Origin: Argopecten irradians
Lineage: Eukaryota > Mollusca > Bivalvia > Pectinida > Pectinidae
Assembly: GCF_041381155.1 (NCBI RefSeq)
Contig: NC_091137.1
Span: 18,831,655-18,895,654, forward strand
Direction: 5' to 3'
DNA: 64,000 bases
A program made the position numbers and the translations under genes. The notes beneath the pieces were generated by a model. The model was not told where the DNA came from. It saw only the letters and a program-made list of their open reading frames with translations, and searched no databases. Positions 36,156 to 51,250 of this stretch are shown piece after piece. Numbering within the stretch: the first letter of the stretch is position 1; each line of letters opens with the position of its first letter.

Positions 36156-37319
36156 GTGTGGATAATGCAAACTAATATGACAAAATTGTCAATTTTTGCC
36201 TGCCATAAATGGCTTCTTAATTTTAACTTCGATAACAATACAGGTCTCGAAGACATTAACAATGCGTTTATGCAGAGGAATATAGGAGGCATTGTTCTAA
36301 TTGGAATTCTGACTGTGTTCGGATTAATTGGGAATTCTCTTGTTCTGTGGATTTATTTAGTGAGATTCCGTCAGTCTAACTACAGGACCTACATTATATG
36401 GCTATCATCTCTAGATATGGTAAACTGCTTGGGAGTGATGCCCTTCTACTTTACTTATCTCTGCTTTCCACTGCTGTTGGGATCTAAGTACGCATGTAAG
36501 CTGGGACGCGCCGGAAGTTACGTCGTCACTCTGTCGTCTGCTCTGTTGCTGATTGTGATCGCTGTGGACAGATACCGTAAGATTTGCACTCCGAGCAAGA
36601 AACAACTTTCCGGAAAGCAGGCCAAGATCTGCTGTTCTCTTGGTCTAGTGTTGTCTATAGCATTGTCATGGCCGACATTCGTGATGTTTGGAAAAACTTC
36701 TGTTGAAATTGGTTTTAATGATCTAAGTGGATACAGGTGCTTAGTGGAAGATGAATATGCCGATTCCATATATATGAAAATGTTTCAAGTTACCATGTCC
36801 ACCATAGCTCTAGCGGTTACAATAACTCTAACGCTGATGTATAGTTTGATTGTGAAAGGGCTTTACACCCACAGGAAATACTTCATTGGTGCTCAGGGTT
36901 CTATCAAATCTAGAAAAGCATGTCCGATTCCGGCAGAAATGTTGGATCGTTCAACTAGAAAATCCACTATGACACTTTTGGCTGTCACACTTTGTTTTAT
37001 CCTCAGTTTTCTTCCTCATCACGTTCTCGCCATAGCATTCTTCATGAACAAGACCTTCGAATGTTCTCTGGGATTTTCGGGTGGTGCGGCCTACTACACG
37101 TTCGTTTGGATGGTGTTTTTTAATACGGTCGCAGATCCGGTTATCTACGGATTTTCGGATAAAAGATTCAGATTTGAGCTCAGACATATGTGTACACGTA
37201 TTCGGAGAGGGCAGTGGTCGTTCAGGTCTCGAAGATCCCTACGGTCAATGAGATCTCAGAGATCACCCCACTCTCCGAAATCAAACTCGAGTAAGCGCGT
37301 ACATTTTTCGTTTGATTGA
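36156..37319 (+). CDS. Class A (rhodopsin-like) G-protein-coupled receptor, single exon, 387 residues
   Basis: The frame is open from Met1 to a TGA with no intron. Seven hydrophobic segments lie at about 44-68, 79-101, 118-138, 157-177, 208-231, 269-292 and 311-333. Class A marks: GNSLVLW in TM1, LSSLD in TM2, Cys114 and Cys195 for the extracellular disulfide, DRY at 138-140, FILSFLP in TM6 and DPVIY at 327-331 (NPxxY position). The N terminus has possible N-glycosylation at NMT (7-9) and NNT (27-29). The C tail is rich in Arg-Ser (FRSRRSLRSMRSQRSPHS), likely phosphorylated. It resembles invertebrate peptide or amine receptors, but the ligand cannot be told. The second Met (residue 4) is a possible start. 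AATAAA at 38,405-38,410 could end a 1.1-kb 3' UTR. Confidence 0.9.
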   Translation: MWIMQTNMTKLSIFACHKWLLNFNFDNNTGLEDINNAFMQRNIGGIVLIGILTVFGLIGNSLVLWIYLVRFRQSNYRTYIIWLSSLDMVNCLGVMPFYFTYLCFPLLLGSKYACKLGRAGSYVVTLSSALLLIVIAVDRYRKICTPSKKQLSGKQAKICCSLGLVLSIALSWPTFVMFGKTSVEIGFNDLSGYRCLVEDEYADSIYMKMFQVTMSTIALAVTITLTLMYSLIVKGLYTHRKYFIGAQGSIKSRKACPIPAEMLDRSTRKSTMTLLAVTLCFILSFLPHHVLAIAFFMNKTFECSLGFSGGAAYYTFVWMVFFNTVADPVIYGFSDKRFRFELRHMCTRIRRGQWSFRSRRSLRSMRSQRSPHSPKSNSSKRVHFSFD

Positions 37320-40300
37320 TCTTTAGCAAACATGTGATAATAGATGATATCAATTGAAATGTGACATTTAATGAATCTAGAAATTTTTTTTTAAAATACT
37401 GGAGTATACTGAATGTTTGCTCTCGAATCAAGATTTTTCAGGTCTCATGAGTTAAGTCATGTTGTAAATACACGTGTAAGATGACGTTTAATGAACCTAT
37501 TTTACGTCCTGTTAAGTCAGGATCATTTAATGTTGTATCGGGTTATAGAGGTGGAGAAAAGCCGAAATACCCGGTGACAAATTAAGCTACCAACGGTTGG
37601 TACTTGGCAACTTAATCACTTAGATTTCGAACTCGCTCCGCAAGAGTCGAGACAATTCAACTTCATGTAAAGCATTCAGCTTATACAATTAGATTGTGTC
37701 GCATTTTGTAACCTTGTTGTTTGCTTTTACTTTTTATTGGATGATTTGGATGATTTTATGTACTCTTATTTAAAACAATTTACTCCGTTGTCGATGTTAA
37801 CTAACCTCACGCGAAAAGAGTTTATTATTGCTGATCATTGTTTTTGGCCTAGAATGTTCAAGTCTATCAATAGGCATCGTAATACAAATGCAGAATATCA
37901 GTGTTTACATTCCACGAAAACATTCTTAATATGGTCAATTCTGTGTTCTGTGTCAAAAGGTGTTGCCTATTTCCTCTTTTATTTAGAGTGTGGCGAAATT
38001 AATTGTCATGATTTTATAATATACGTTTTTATTTTACGCTATGCCTAAATTTGATTGAAAAATGATTTTTCGTAGGAGTATATCTATTCTTGCCACTTGC
38101 CGAAGGGTTAATTGCGCTGTTAAATGTTTGTCTTCTTTCATTGTCCCGTTTTACTGTTTGTGTCATATAATGTTATCGGGTTCGTTTTGTGTGTCTTGAT
38201 AAAGGGGCAGATCGCCTTGAAAAATTCACAATTTTTTTGTCCTTATGGTTGGAATAACTTCTTTGTTTCAAATTTACCATTTGAAGTAACCGTATCCTAC
38301 AGACTTATGTTTGATGGGATCCCGTGTCATCTAGAAAATCTGTTGATATTACTTCTTTGACCCTTATTCTTTATTCATTTATATATCATATTATTTTTAT
38401 TGATTAAATAAAACATTATGAATTACGTGTTGTGTCGGTTTTACATTAAATGACATTGAATTAATGCACTGTCAAGAAAATAGATTTATTTTCGGGTTAC
38501 TAAGTATCACCATCAACTGTAATCAAATAAGACTGCACTGATACTATCTTATCAAATCGCCAATTATATTAATTTTGTACACCGTTGATTTTATCGTTTG
38601 ATTAGTTATTGGTTGCATTTATTTGCTTGTGATTCGTAGATTAATGTCGTATGTAATTCGTTTCAATATATATCTATAATGAGTGTTTGTTTTATGTGTA
38701 TACTGAGTGATTGTTTTGAGTAATCCTGCGCTAGTCTCCTCCTATAATAATGATTATTTTAGACTTGATCACAAATAGTCAAAGCCATGTGTATACAACA
38801 AAACCTATGATGAAATAATTGAACGAATTTTAAAATTGTTTGACAGAGAAGTCCATTCATTCGTTAGTCTCTTGTTATATGAACAAAACGAGTTTATTGA
38901 CAGTTAAACGTCAAACAATTCAAATGTTTTAGTAGTTGAAATTCTTTAAAATCAAAGTTAATGGTAATTATTCACTTCTTAAAGAGACAATTTAGTCTAA
39001 GAGTACATTAAAATTTGCACGTCGGAAACAACCCAGTTCTAATAGAAATTAGATTAATTGGTTTTACTGTGATATGCCAGGAAAAACGGTAGTGAATTTT
39101 GGGTGAAATGTTCAAACTCGCTTACTATCCGCCCTTACACATAGTGGTCGGACGTCTTGTATGCCGAACCCTGGTCCTTGCCAGTGTAGTAAAGAATTTT
39201 TTGTCTAGAACTACTCAAATCGCTCTTACAGTAGTGTGTTTACCTTGTTAGATGTATGTTCGTGTCTAAAAATAATTTCAACAACTCCTGGGTACAGCGA
39301 ACATGCTGTACCTGCTTAATCGTATTGATCAACGATTTGGAATTTCAACGGTATCAAAATACATAACAATGTCGTGAATTTTTTAAATATTATACAATTA
39401 TCGACCTATTTTCAGGTGGATACGGTGAGTTATCAACCCGAGTAAGTGATATATCCCGAGGCCGGAGGCCGAGGGTTATATCATTTTCATAATGATTATT
39501 ATCTTGATGACGTCACAATAGATTATCCCGACGTCATTGAATGAGGGAAACTCCTGTTACGCTATATTTGGATACGGCTTGACGTCAAAAGTGATTATGA
39601 CGTCACATTTCAAGGGAGTTTTCCTCGATCTATTTTTGACACAGGTTACTGGACTCGCGAGAGGTATCTGGACTGAGTCCAGTAACCTCGCATGCTTTTT
39701 GCCGCCGATTTCGGGGTTGATATCGCAGTTGATGAATACTTCTGAGAAACGTATTGGCCAATCAAAATACAGCAAAAGCACCGGTCATATAATAATTCTT
39801 GTTATATGTCATGTTTTACTACGTGGTTATGTAACAGAATTAGCCTCACTGAATTGTCCCTTTAACATTTATAACAACAAAGTGATTCTTCGGCACAATT
39901 CAAAAATCCTAGAAAGATGTTAAATGGTGTGAATATAATTTGTATAATATCTAATATGCTTTTGTACCAACAAGTGTTGACATGAATCATGTGGAATCGA
40001 TATCAGTTCTCAAACATACACAAAAAATGTATGTATTTCTGTCCATTTAAATCAAAAGGGTTCTACAACATTCCTGAAGATAAGACGGAGATATTTACAC
40101 TTCAAATAAAGCTGCATGTTTTGTGGTTGATAAAGTATTCTTCATGCCATGCAATAGGAATATATCTTTCCGGGAGAAAGTAATTATAGAAGATAGGAAG
40201 TAGAGCACTTATTAATCTGATGAAGGATGTTATACACGTGATCTTATCCAATAAGCGTGAGGCTATCGACGTGATGAGGGCAGTGATAAAAACACATCTC

Positions 40301-40654
40301 GTGGACTGTTGATCTATGTTAGTTGTAATTATTAACCCAATTTTTCTTTACATACAAGATGATGGAAAACTTATCGTAGTGTTACATTAGGCGATGAATA
40401 ATTTAGAACTTACTGTATTAATGTATTAATGTGAAGCTTTCCATAAGCTGACTCAAAACTAAAGTAGAATATAGCAAAAATGTTATTTCAGATACGGTTT
40501 AAATTATCCAATATATGCAGTGATTTCTACGCAGGAAATGAAAAAAAAATCGGATATTAAGCTCAAAAATGGTAACTTTTTAGCAAAGTTTTCATATTTG
40601 ACTTGATGCAGCAAACTATTATTAGTAAACAGTTATTTATAAAAATGCAAAAGA
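37320..40654. other. GPCR 3' region and intergenic DNA
   Basis: Probable GPCR 3' UTR to about 38,430. Two open frames near 37,737-38,360 show no family resemblance and lie inside it. Around 39,420-39,830 is a probable dispersed repeat: CCCGAGGCCGGAGGCCGAGG and a perfect 11-bp stem GTTACTGGACT / AGTCCAGTAAC at 39,646-39,688. Nothing else supported. Confidence 0.5.
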
Positions 40655-40720
40655 GAATAATTGTTATACCTTCATTTGGTTTCCAAACATCACCGGGTGC
40701 GTATACTGGGCATAAAGCCC
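40655..40720. repeat. Fragment of the 25.9-kb foldback family
   Basis: TTGTTATACC-TCATTTGGTTT, AAACATCACCGGGTGCGTATAC and TGGGCATA match the terminal part of the element at 25,966-27,853. Only one arm end is present. Confidence 0.6.
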
Positions 40721-40726
40721 ATGGCC

Positions 40727-42795
40727 TAAATTAATATCACAGTTACGTTAAGGCTTTATGAAAGTCGTTAATAAATTACTTTAAACACATCGCCTTTGTA
40801 CAAGCATACAAGTTATGGGATCGTTTCTATAACAAACGTTAAATAAATATGAATACACTTTTATGTATATTATGTACTCATTATCCTACACCACATTAAA
40901 TGAACACACTCTCTGGTGCTCAAAGAAAATATCAGTAATATTAAACATGTTCAAAATTTGACTACGGTTCGAACAATCCTTGTCCCTTCTTAACCGTTTT
41001 AGAATGTACTGAACCGTGTTACTCCCTATCACAACCGTATTAACCCGAACTTAACAAGTATCCAAAGGTTTGTTACGTTTAACTAAGTGTTTATGCGATT
41101 CAGCTACGTAATTGATAAGGAACATTACGGTTTGGTGCGGATTGGTCACGGCGCAACACGACATACAGTAGTTGCATTTCTTAACAGATAGGTCAGAATC
41201 AACCAGGATTACCAAGGATGACAATGGTAAACTACGTAAAATCACGATAAAATAAGATAATATTATAAATATCTTTTCTAAAATTCTTTACATTTATAGC
41301 AGAAGAAACATACCTTTTTATACTTCGGTTGTTATAATTATTCAAGTGACTTCTCGGCTATGCATTGTTTTCAGTCAATGTTTCCTCCAATATGGTCAGC
41401 TATCGTTTCCTTTATGTATTGTATAGTCGCCTAGTAAAGTCTCCGTACCGTCGCGTTTTAATTAATTGTTATTCAGTTTAGAAGAGTATGTCTGTGTAGA
41501 TACATATTGGTGTATTTAAACACTTTGTGCACCAGAATAAGACAGTACCTGTGTGTCGTGTCAGTTATTCTATTGGTGATGTAGTAGGGAGACTGGGGTG
41601 TTCCTGATTGACCAAATCCCACTAAAATAATGAAATCTAGTGTTCTAATTGTTTGAAAAGAGTTAAGTAGGCGTGTCAAAGTATATGAATTTTGCGTATG
41701 ATTTATTTACGTTTTGTGTATATGACTATCTAGGGTAGTCATAACCCGAGAAGACCCAATCTAGTTAAATTGTCTCTAGTGTTGCGTCAGCTGTAAACAG
41801 GTTTGTCAAGATTATCTCCCTTTGGTCGCTGTAGAGTTGTAATAATATGTCGGACTAACAAGTTATAAACAATGATTATCAATAGTGTACTAAAATAATA
41901 ATTTATTCGAAACAATAGAAAACGCATAAAAAGGAACTGATATGAATTGCATGGATATATAGCACTGGCCGTAGGAACAATCTTGTATCAAAAGGAGTTA
42001 GATCTATACATAGGTTAATTTGAGCAACTTTAGTCCTTAAACAACGCCATGGATGTCTTGCAAAAAGGTAGGACGTTTTATATTACTGAAATGTTTGTTC
42101 ACATTAGATTATAAGAGTCTGTAATAACCCAACACAATATTCATTTATGATATCTGGTAACCAACATCATCTATACATAAGAAATACAGTGCAGAGTTTA
42201 TCCGAATAGATGTGTTTTGATCCTTAATTTATATACAGAAACCTAAGATATACATTTTGTACATGTACAACTATTAAGTAATGTCTAGATGAATGGAAGA
42301 ATGAGTCTTTATTTCCTGCATGATATATTATTTATTTATATATAATCATCAAATATTAAAAATCATCTAACACAAACATGCATACAAATCACATATATAT
42401 ACTTACACCTAAATCAATTTTCCCACACAAACATACTGGTATAAATGGACATCACCTATTTTTAGGCATCAGTGTAAGGTAAATTTTCACATTTGGACAT
42501 TGTACCTCATTTTTATTTTCATAGATTCTATTAATGTTGCTATATATAAAGTCATATCATTTAACCTAACCCTTCAGATAAAAATGGAGGTATTTCGTCA
42601 TCACTTAACTTTTTCCTCGGGTTGTAAAGTATGGTTTATGTAATGAATTAAAACTCATGATCAACAAGTGATTTTTATATGTGACGTTACCATGACTAAT
42701 ACACATTAGTGTATTTATGGTGCCTGGTTGATTAGTCTGATGAATGTGACAGGGTCGTACAAGTAATCGAATCGCTCCGTTACATAAAATTTGCA
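40727..42795 (-). pseudogene. Ghost BiP unit: 3' flank and promoter without a gene body
   Basis: 40,727-40,960 resembles the 3' flanks of the two BiP genes (ATATCACAGTTACGTTAAGG, CTCTCTGGTGCTCAAAGAAA; compare 42,985-43,200 and 55,090-55,340). 41,300-42,795 resembles the BiP promoter and upstream DNA (compare 47,630-49,170), including AGTCTCCGTACCGTCG, GGGAGACTGGGGTGTTCCTG and TGTGACAGGGTCGTAC. Between them are only about 330 bp with no Hsp70 sequence, where about 3.9 kb of gene would be expected. The CCAAT box reads TCAAT (41,607-41,611) and the TATA box TTTAAATA (41,512-41,519). I infer an old BiP copy whose body was deleted. Confidence 0.65.
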
Positions 42796-42839
42796 GTGGG
42801 TACCAAAAGAGAAAAAAGATCTTATTAAGATTTCGCTTT

Positions 42840-42845
42840 TTTATT
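42840..42845 (-). terminator. Polyadenylation signal AATAAA, BiP copy 1
   Basis: AATAAA on the minus strand about 575 bp after the stop codon. The same hexamer stands at the matching place of copy 2 (54,886-54,891), which supports it as the end of the transcript. Confidence 0.55.
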
Positions 42846-43208
42846 TCACATAAAAATACATGTATAACAAACATATTGGTAATACTTAAATATAAGAACA
42901 AATTCATATTTAAATGACAAATATATGCTTAATTAACTTTTCGTATCAAACACCAGATATAGTATATATAGTATCATATATAGACATTAATATCACAGTT
43001 ACATTGGGCTTTATGAAAGGCGTTAATAAATTAACCACACACTCAAACACATCGCATTTATACAATATATCCCCATTTATAAGACCACAAAGTTACGAGC
43101 TCGTTTCTATAACAAACGTTTAATTAAAATGAACACACTCTAATGTATCTCATATATTCTACTCCACATTAAATGAACATTCTTTGGTACTCAAATATCA
43201 GTAACCAG

Positions 43209-43368
43209 GGACCAGTTTCGCGAACATTCTTTAACTTAGGGAAATCCCTTAACGTAAATATCCTCTGGGAAAACATTACATAAGTGACGGAAAGTTCCTT
43301 AACTTATGTGATGTTTTCTATGGAGAATCTTATATCAAGGAATTTAAAAATGCTCTTGAAACTGGGCC
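43209..43368. mobile_element. Hairpin MITE in the 3' UTR of BiP copy 1
   Basis: The ends are GGACCAGTTTC and its partner GAAACTGGGCC. An inner stem pairs ACATTACATAAGT with ACTTATGTGATGT. The matching element in copy 2 is at 55,341-55,526, so insertion predates that duplication. Confidence 0.65.
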
Positions 43369-43420
43369 TAATCACAATGAAAAGAACACATTCTCGAGTA
43401 CTACTGAAACTATCTGTGAT

Positions 43421-47076
<3,656 letters not shown>

Positions 47077-47618
47077 AATTCTCGGCTCCTACGAGTAATT
47101 ATATGTATACAGTATAATTTAAGATATTCTTTATTAGTGAATATAAATGTGATAAATCGTTTTGTGTCAATTATTAATGGCATATTGATGTTCTATTGTC
47201 TAGCATTATTCTTATGCTATTCATTATAATTACTATTTATTTGAATAAAACACGAAAAAAATGCATATTCTTGAACACATATTAATGTTTCTATAGTACT
47301 GTTTTATAAGATTTTGAATGTGCAGTTGTAAGCCTAGGTCTTAAAATATATAATTTATGGGACAATCAATATACCAATGTATTCGCTATATGAAATGACC
47401 GTATCATATAGTCATACATATTTTAGTCAATGAATGTTGTTAAATCCCATAAATTACATTTATAACAGTTTGTTTTCATTGTTCAACATAATTCTTGAAA
47501 TATAGTCCTATTTTTTCTATCGTTCTGTGCATATATATTTAACGGCAGGATAATTCAGACTAAGAGAAATATTTTATTCTTAAAAAAAATCCCTACATTT
47601 ATTACAATAGATACTTAC

Positions 47619-47884
47619 CCTTGTACTCCTTGTTGTTATTCAAGCGACTTCTGTATGTACTGTTTTCAGTCAATGTTTCTCCTATGCATTGTATGATAGT
47701 CGTCTAGTAAAGTCTCCGTACCGTCGTGTTTTAATTAATTGTTATTCTGTTTAGAAGAGTATGTCTGTGTAAATACATATTAGTGTATTTATACGCTATG
47801 TGTCCCAGAATAAGACAGTACCTGTGTGTCGTGTCAGTTAGTCTATGGGTGATGTTGTAGGGAGACTGGGGTGTTCCTGATTGG
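47619..47884 (-). promoter_or_regulatory. BiP copy 1 promoter and noncoding first exon
   Basis: A noncoding exon ends at 47,619 with donor AAGG|GTAAGTAT and splices to an acceptor at 47,089-47,090, 12 bases before the start codon. A TATA box TATAAATA lies at 47,786-47,793, which puts the start of transcription near 47,758. At 47,866-47,884 stands CCAAT-N9-CCCAG, one base pair swap from the ER-stress element CCAAT-N9-CCACG of BiP promoters. All three features recur in copy 2. Confidence 0.6.
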
Positions 47885-50199
47885 CCAAATCACACTAATA
47901 TGATGAAATCTAGTGTTCTAATTGTTTGATACGAGTTAAGTAGGCGGGTCAAAGTAGATAAGAATTCTGCGTATGACATTTTATTTACGTTTTGTGTATA
48001 TACCTCTCATGGTAGTTTAGTTACACGTTGCCTTTAGCAAAGTATAATCACTTTTCTCTAGTATTGCGTCAGCTGTAAACAGATTTGTCAGAATTATCTC
48101 CCTTTTGTCGTTGTAGGGTTGTAGTAATGTTATAAACAATGTTATCAAAATGATACTAAAATAATAATTTTCTCTAAACCATGAAAAAAACATGATAAAA
48201 TAAGGAGAGAGATGTGAATTTCATAGATATAAACCACTGGCTCGAAGTATATTATTGTTTATATAGACTAGTGTTAAATGAATTACATGAACGACATTTC
48301 AAGTGATTTCAAGTTAAATAACAACATGGACTCAATCGAAAGGGTTAATCAGTGGTATCTTGCAGAAGTAATATCGTTTTACATTAATGAAATGATACTT
48401 TAATAACTTATATGGATTAATTATTAAACCCATCTAAATTCATTTGTGATTTCTGTTGACCGTCAAATCATTATGGTCAATAAATTATAAATATAGTTAG
48501 AGTTCAGCCGAATAAATGGGTTTTGATCCTTGTATACAAAAACCTAAGATATACATTTCATATGTGTACAAGTTTTAAGCCCTTTCTATAATGAATAAAT
48601 GGGTGGATGGATGGTGGATGGATAGATAGATGGATAGATAATATTTTTTTTATTCCCTGCAAAAGACATGATTTATTTATTTATAATTATGAAATATTAA
48701 CACATTATATAACACAAAATTATTCACATATGACATACATACATATAAACATAAATCAAATTACCAACAACAAAAATACGTGTATACATGGACATTTGTA
48801 TGCTGTATGTTTTATACTTCTATTTGTTGACATCAGTTGAAGGTAAATTTACACATTTGGACATTTTATTTCACAGATTCATACTTTTTCTTCAGTTTTC
48901 ACAATACATATACAGTGTATAGAGAAATATAATTTGACCTAAACCTTCTGATAAAATGAGAGCCTTTCGTCATCACTAAACATTGTCAGCGGGATTGGAA
49001 AATATGGTTTATATAATGGTATTGTAATTCAGCAAGTGAAAAGTTAATGTGTGACGTATCAATGACTAATACATATTAGTTTGGGTACATATGCTGCATA
49101 GTTGGTAAGTCTGTTGAATGTGACAGGATCGTACCAGTAATCGAAACGTTCCGGTTCATAAGATTTGCACTGGAAGTTTCGGTTTAGTTTTGATTGAAAC
49201 GTTTAACAGATTCGTGACATTGCAATATCGCTTATCAAAACAAAACGTCTTCATTTTTTAATTATGTCAAGTAATTTGTAGCAGTTCATTATGAAATGTT
49301 TTATAATATCGACAGCTACAATTCGCCATAGACGCAAAAAGTGTTGTGACCATATCCCTAAGTTTAAGCATATATTGATTATTTTCTGAGATTATTATGG
49401 TTTGATACCAATGCAATTAAATAATGTCCACTTAAATCTGTGTTTATGAATTAAACACAAAACGTTCTGGGTCGATTGGCCTAGATAAAAAAAAGATGAG
49501 GCTTACGATGTTTTCGAATGGATATTTTGGGATTTACATAGTGTTTTCTGAATAAAAGTAAGAAAAATACAGAACTACTGGCAAGTTATGCAAAAATCCT
49601 GGATCTGCTGAACCGTGTCCAGTTTGTCAGCCGATCCCACGATAGGCCTATTATGAACAACTGACTGAAATGCTAAATCTGTTGTACATTTGAATCACTT
49701 CTTCTATATTTCATACATTGAAATTCATTATGTTCAACCCATTTACACTGTCAATGACATGCTTTCGTCGAGATCGTCATCTGAAAATATTGGAAGCCAT
49801 GTAACCATTTACTGTCTTCGACGTCGCCACAACAAGGTCATAAATTTCTATGAATCTAACGGGGATTAGATCATGAAAATAATCCAATCAAAACAGACGT
49901 TATATCAATATCATTTTAGCATGAATTTATTTTCATCTTTAATTTTCTATGTCTTCTCTTAAATACATGTATAGCATTGTTCACAATATTTTCTCCATAG
50001 ATATTTTATGGAAGTATCCATCTTTCTTTAATTGTTCTACGACAATTCAATTTTGTAGTTGATAGCAATATTAATTAGATTGTAATTTACTGATTTTAGT
50101 ATGTTTTATGGTCAATCAAACATACTTATAAAGATTTTTTCCGTGTAAATATGATAATATTACCTTGTCTCTGAAAAATGTGCTTATCTACTTTCTGCT
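47885..50199. other. Upstream DNA of BiP copy 1, no gene
   Basis: No coding exon recognised. An ATGG/ATAG tetranucleotide run lies at 48,600-48,640. The region to about 49,170 is shared with the ghost unit. All of it recurs almost unchanged at 60,270-62,598. Confidence 0.7.
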
Positions 50200-50539
50200 A
50201 AACTGACAAGAGACTGAATTTTTAGAATCTACTGGGGAAGTTGAAAACAGCAAGAGCTGCGAGTTGCTTTTGTCCAAAAAAAAGTCTTCTAAGTAGATTT
50301 TTATACAGGGATTTTAAGAACTGATCCATTTTGCGACCATTTTGAAAATGTGCCTTTTTTCGCTTTGAGTAGACCCAAAGTTTTACCATTTTTTGCTTAA
50401 ATTGTAGTGTGAAATGATACGGGTTTCTTTCACTATATTTTAACATTTAATGATATTTAGCGCTTTTATTTCTTACTCTAAACTATTGAAAAATAACAGA
50501 TATTGGGCAAAAAAGTAAGCACACGGACCCCCTATTTTT
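50200..50539 (-). mobile_element. MITE family B segment left of the LINE
   Basis: Runs from AAACTGACAAGAGACTGAA to CACACGGACCCCCTATTTTT. It recurs right of the LINE at 53,985-54,336 (about 93 percent by eye), and only the right copy continues into the rest of the MITE. Related to the family B element at 3305-4316. Confidence 0.65.
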
Positions 50540-50711
50540 GGAGATATTGTCTGGGATAATATAACAGTTGGACAAAGTAATCTTTTAGAAAACATTCAAC
50601 TTGAAGCAGCTAGGATCATTACCGGTGCCACCAAACTCACTAGTCATGATCGATTTTATACAGAATCTGGATTAGATACACTTATGAATAGAAGGCGAAA
50701 ACACAAAATCG

Positions 50712-51075
50712 TTAAAGAGGCTCCACCGATGACAAATGATATTTTTTCACTGTCAATAACAGGAGCAGACGATTTAGTATTTTTCTTCGGTTACGAAAGT
50801 TACTTACTTTATACCATTACCACCAGTGAAAAGTTTGAGCTTCTAATTTTATATCAAGATAGAAATATCAAAAAGAATTAATTACATCCTGAAAAAATCC
50901 CCTGGCACTATATCCTATATGGAATTAAGTACTGATTGCGCATTACTAAAGGCGAAATAAATTATTTTATATTATTTTTTTGTGTTAATTAGACATATAT
51001 ATACACGATTAAACACCAATTATTGTTCAAATGATGAATATCACTTATGCTCTGTCGGCGGTGGAGCATCTTTAA
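50712..51075. mobile_element. TTAA-flanked MITE, family A, in the LINE
   Basis: TTAA at 50,712-50,715 and 51,072-51,075. Inverted ends AGAGGCTCCACCG and AGATGCTCCACCG. Without it the LINE reads HKIVK-VHQIVHG in one frame, so the TTAA duplication is confirmed by the empty site. Confidence 0.85.
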
Positions 51076-51250
51076 AGTCCATCAGATTGTTCATGGTCAG
51101 TGCCCCCCTTACCTAACTAGCATGCTCCCAGCTCGTCGTCGTAATATTCATTCATACAACACAAGGGGAGCCGATCTTTCTATCAACCTCCATGCCGCAC
51201 AAACCTTTGCAAAGACTCCTTTCTGCCTTCTTCTGTGGACCTATGGAACT

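Noticed and set aside
37737-38360. Two frames of 103 and 78 residues after the GPCR
   Set aside because: No family resemblance, AT-driven composition, and they lie before the probable polyadenylation signal at 38,405, so they fit 3' UTR.
41051-41245. 64-residue frame in the gap of the ghost BiP unit
   Set aside because: Not similar to any Hsp70 exon and without splice support; kept only as unexplained DNA.
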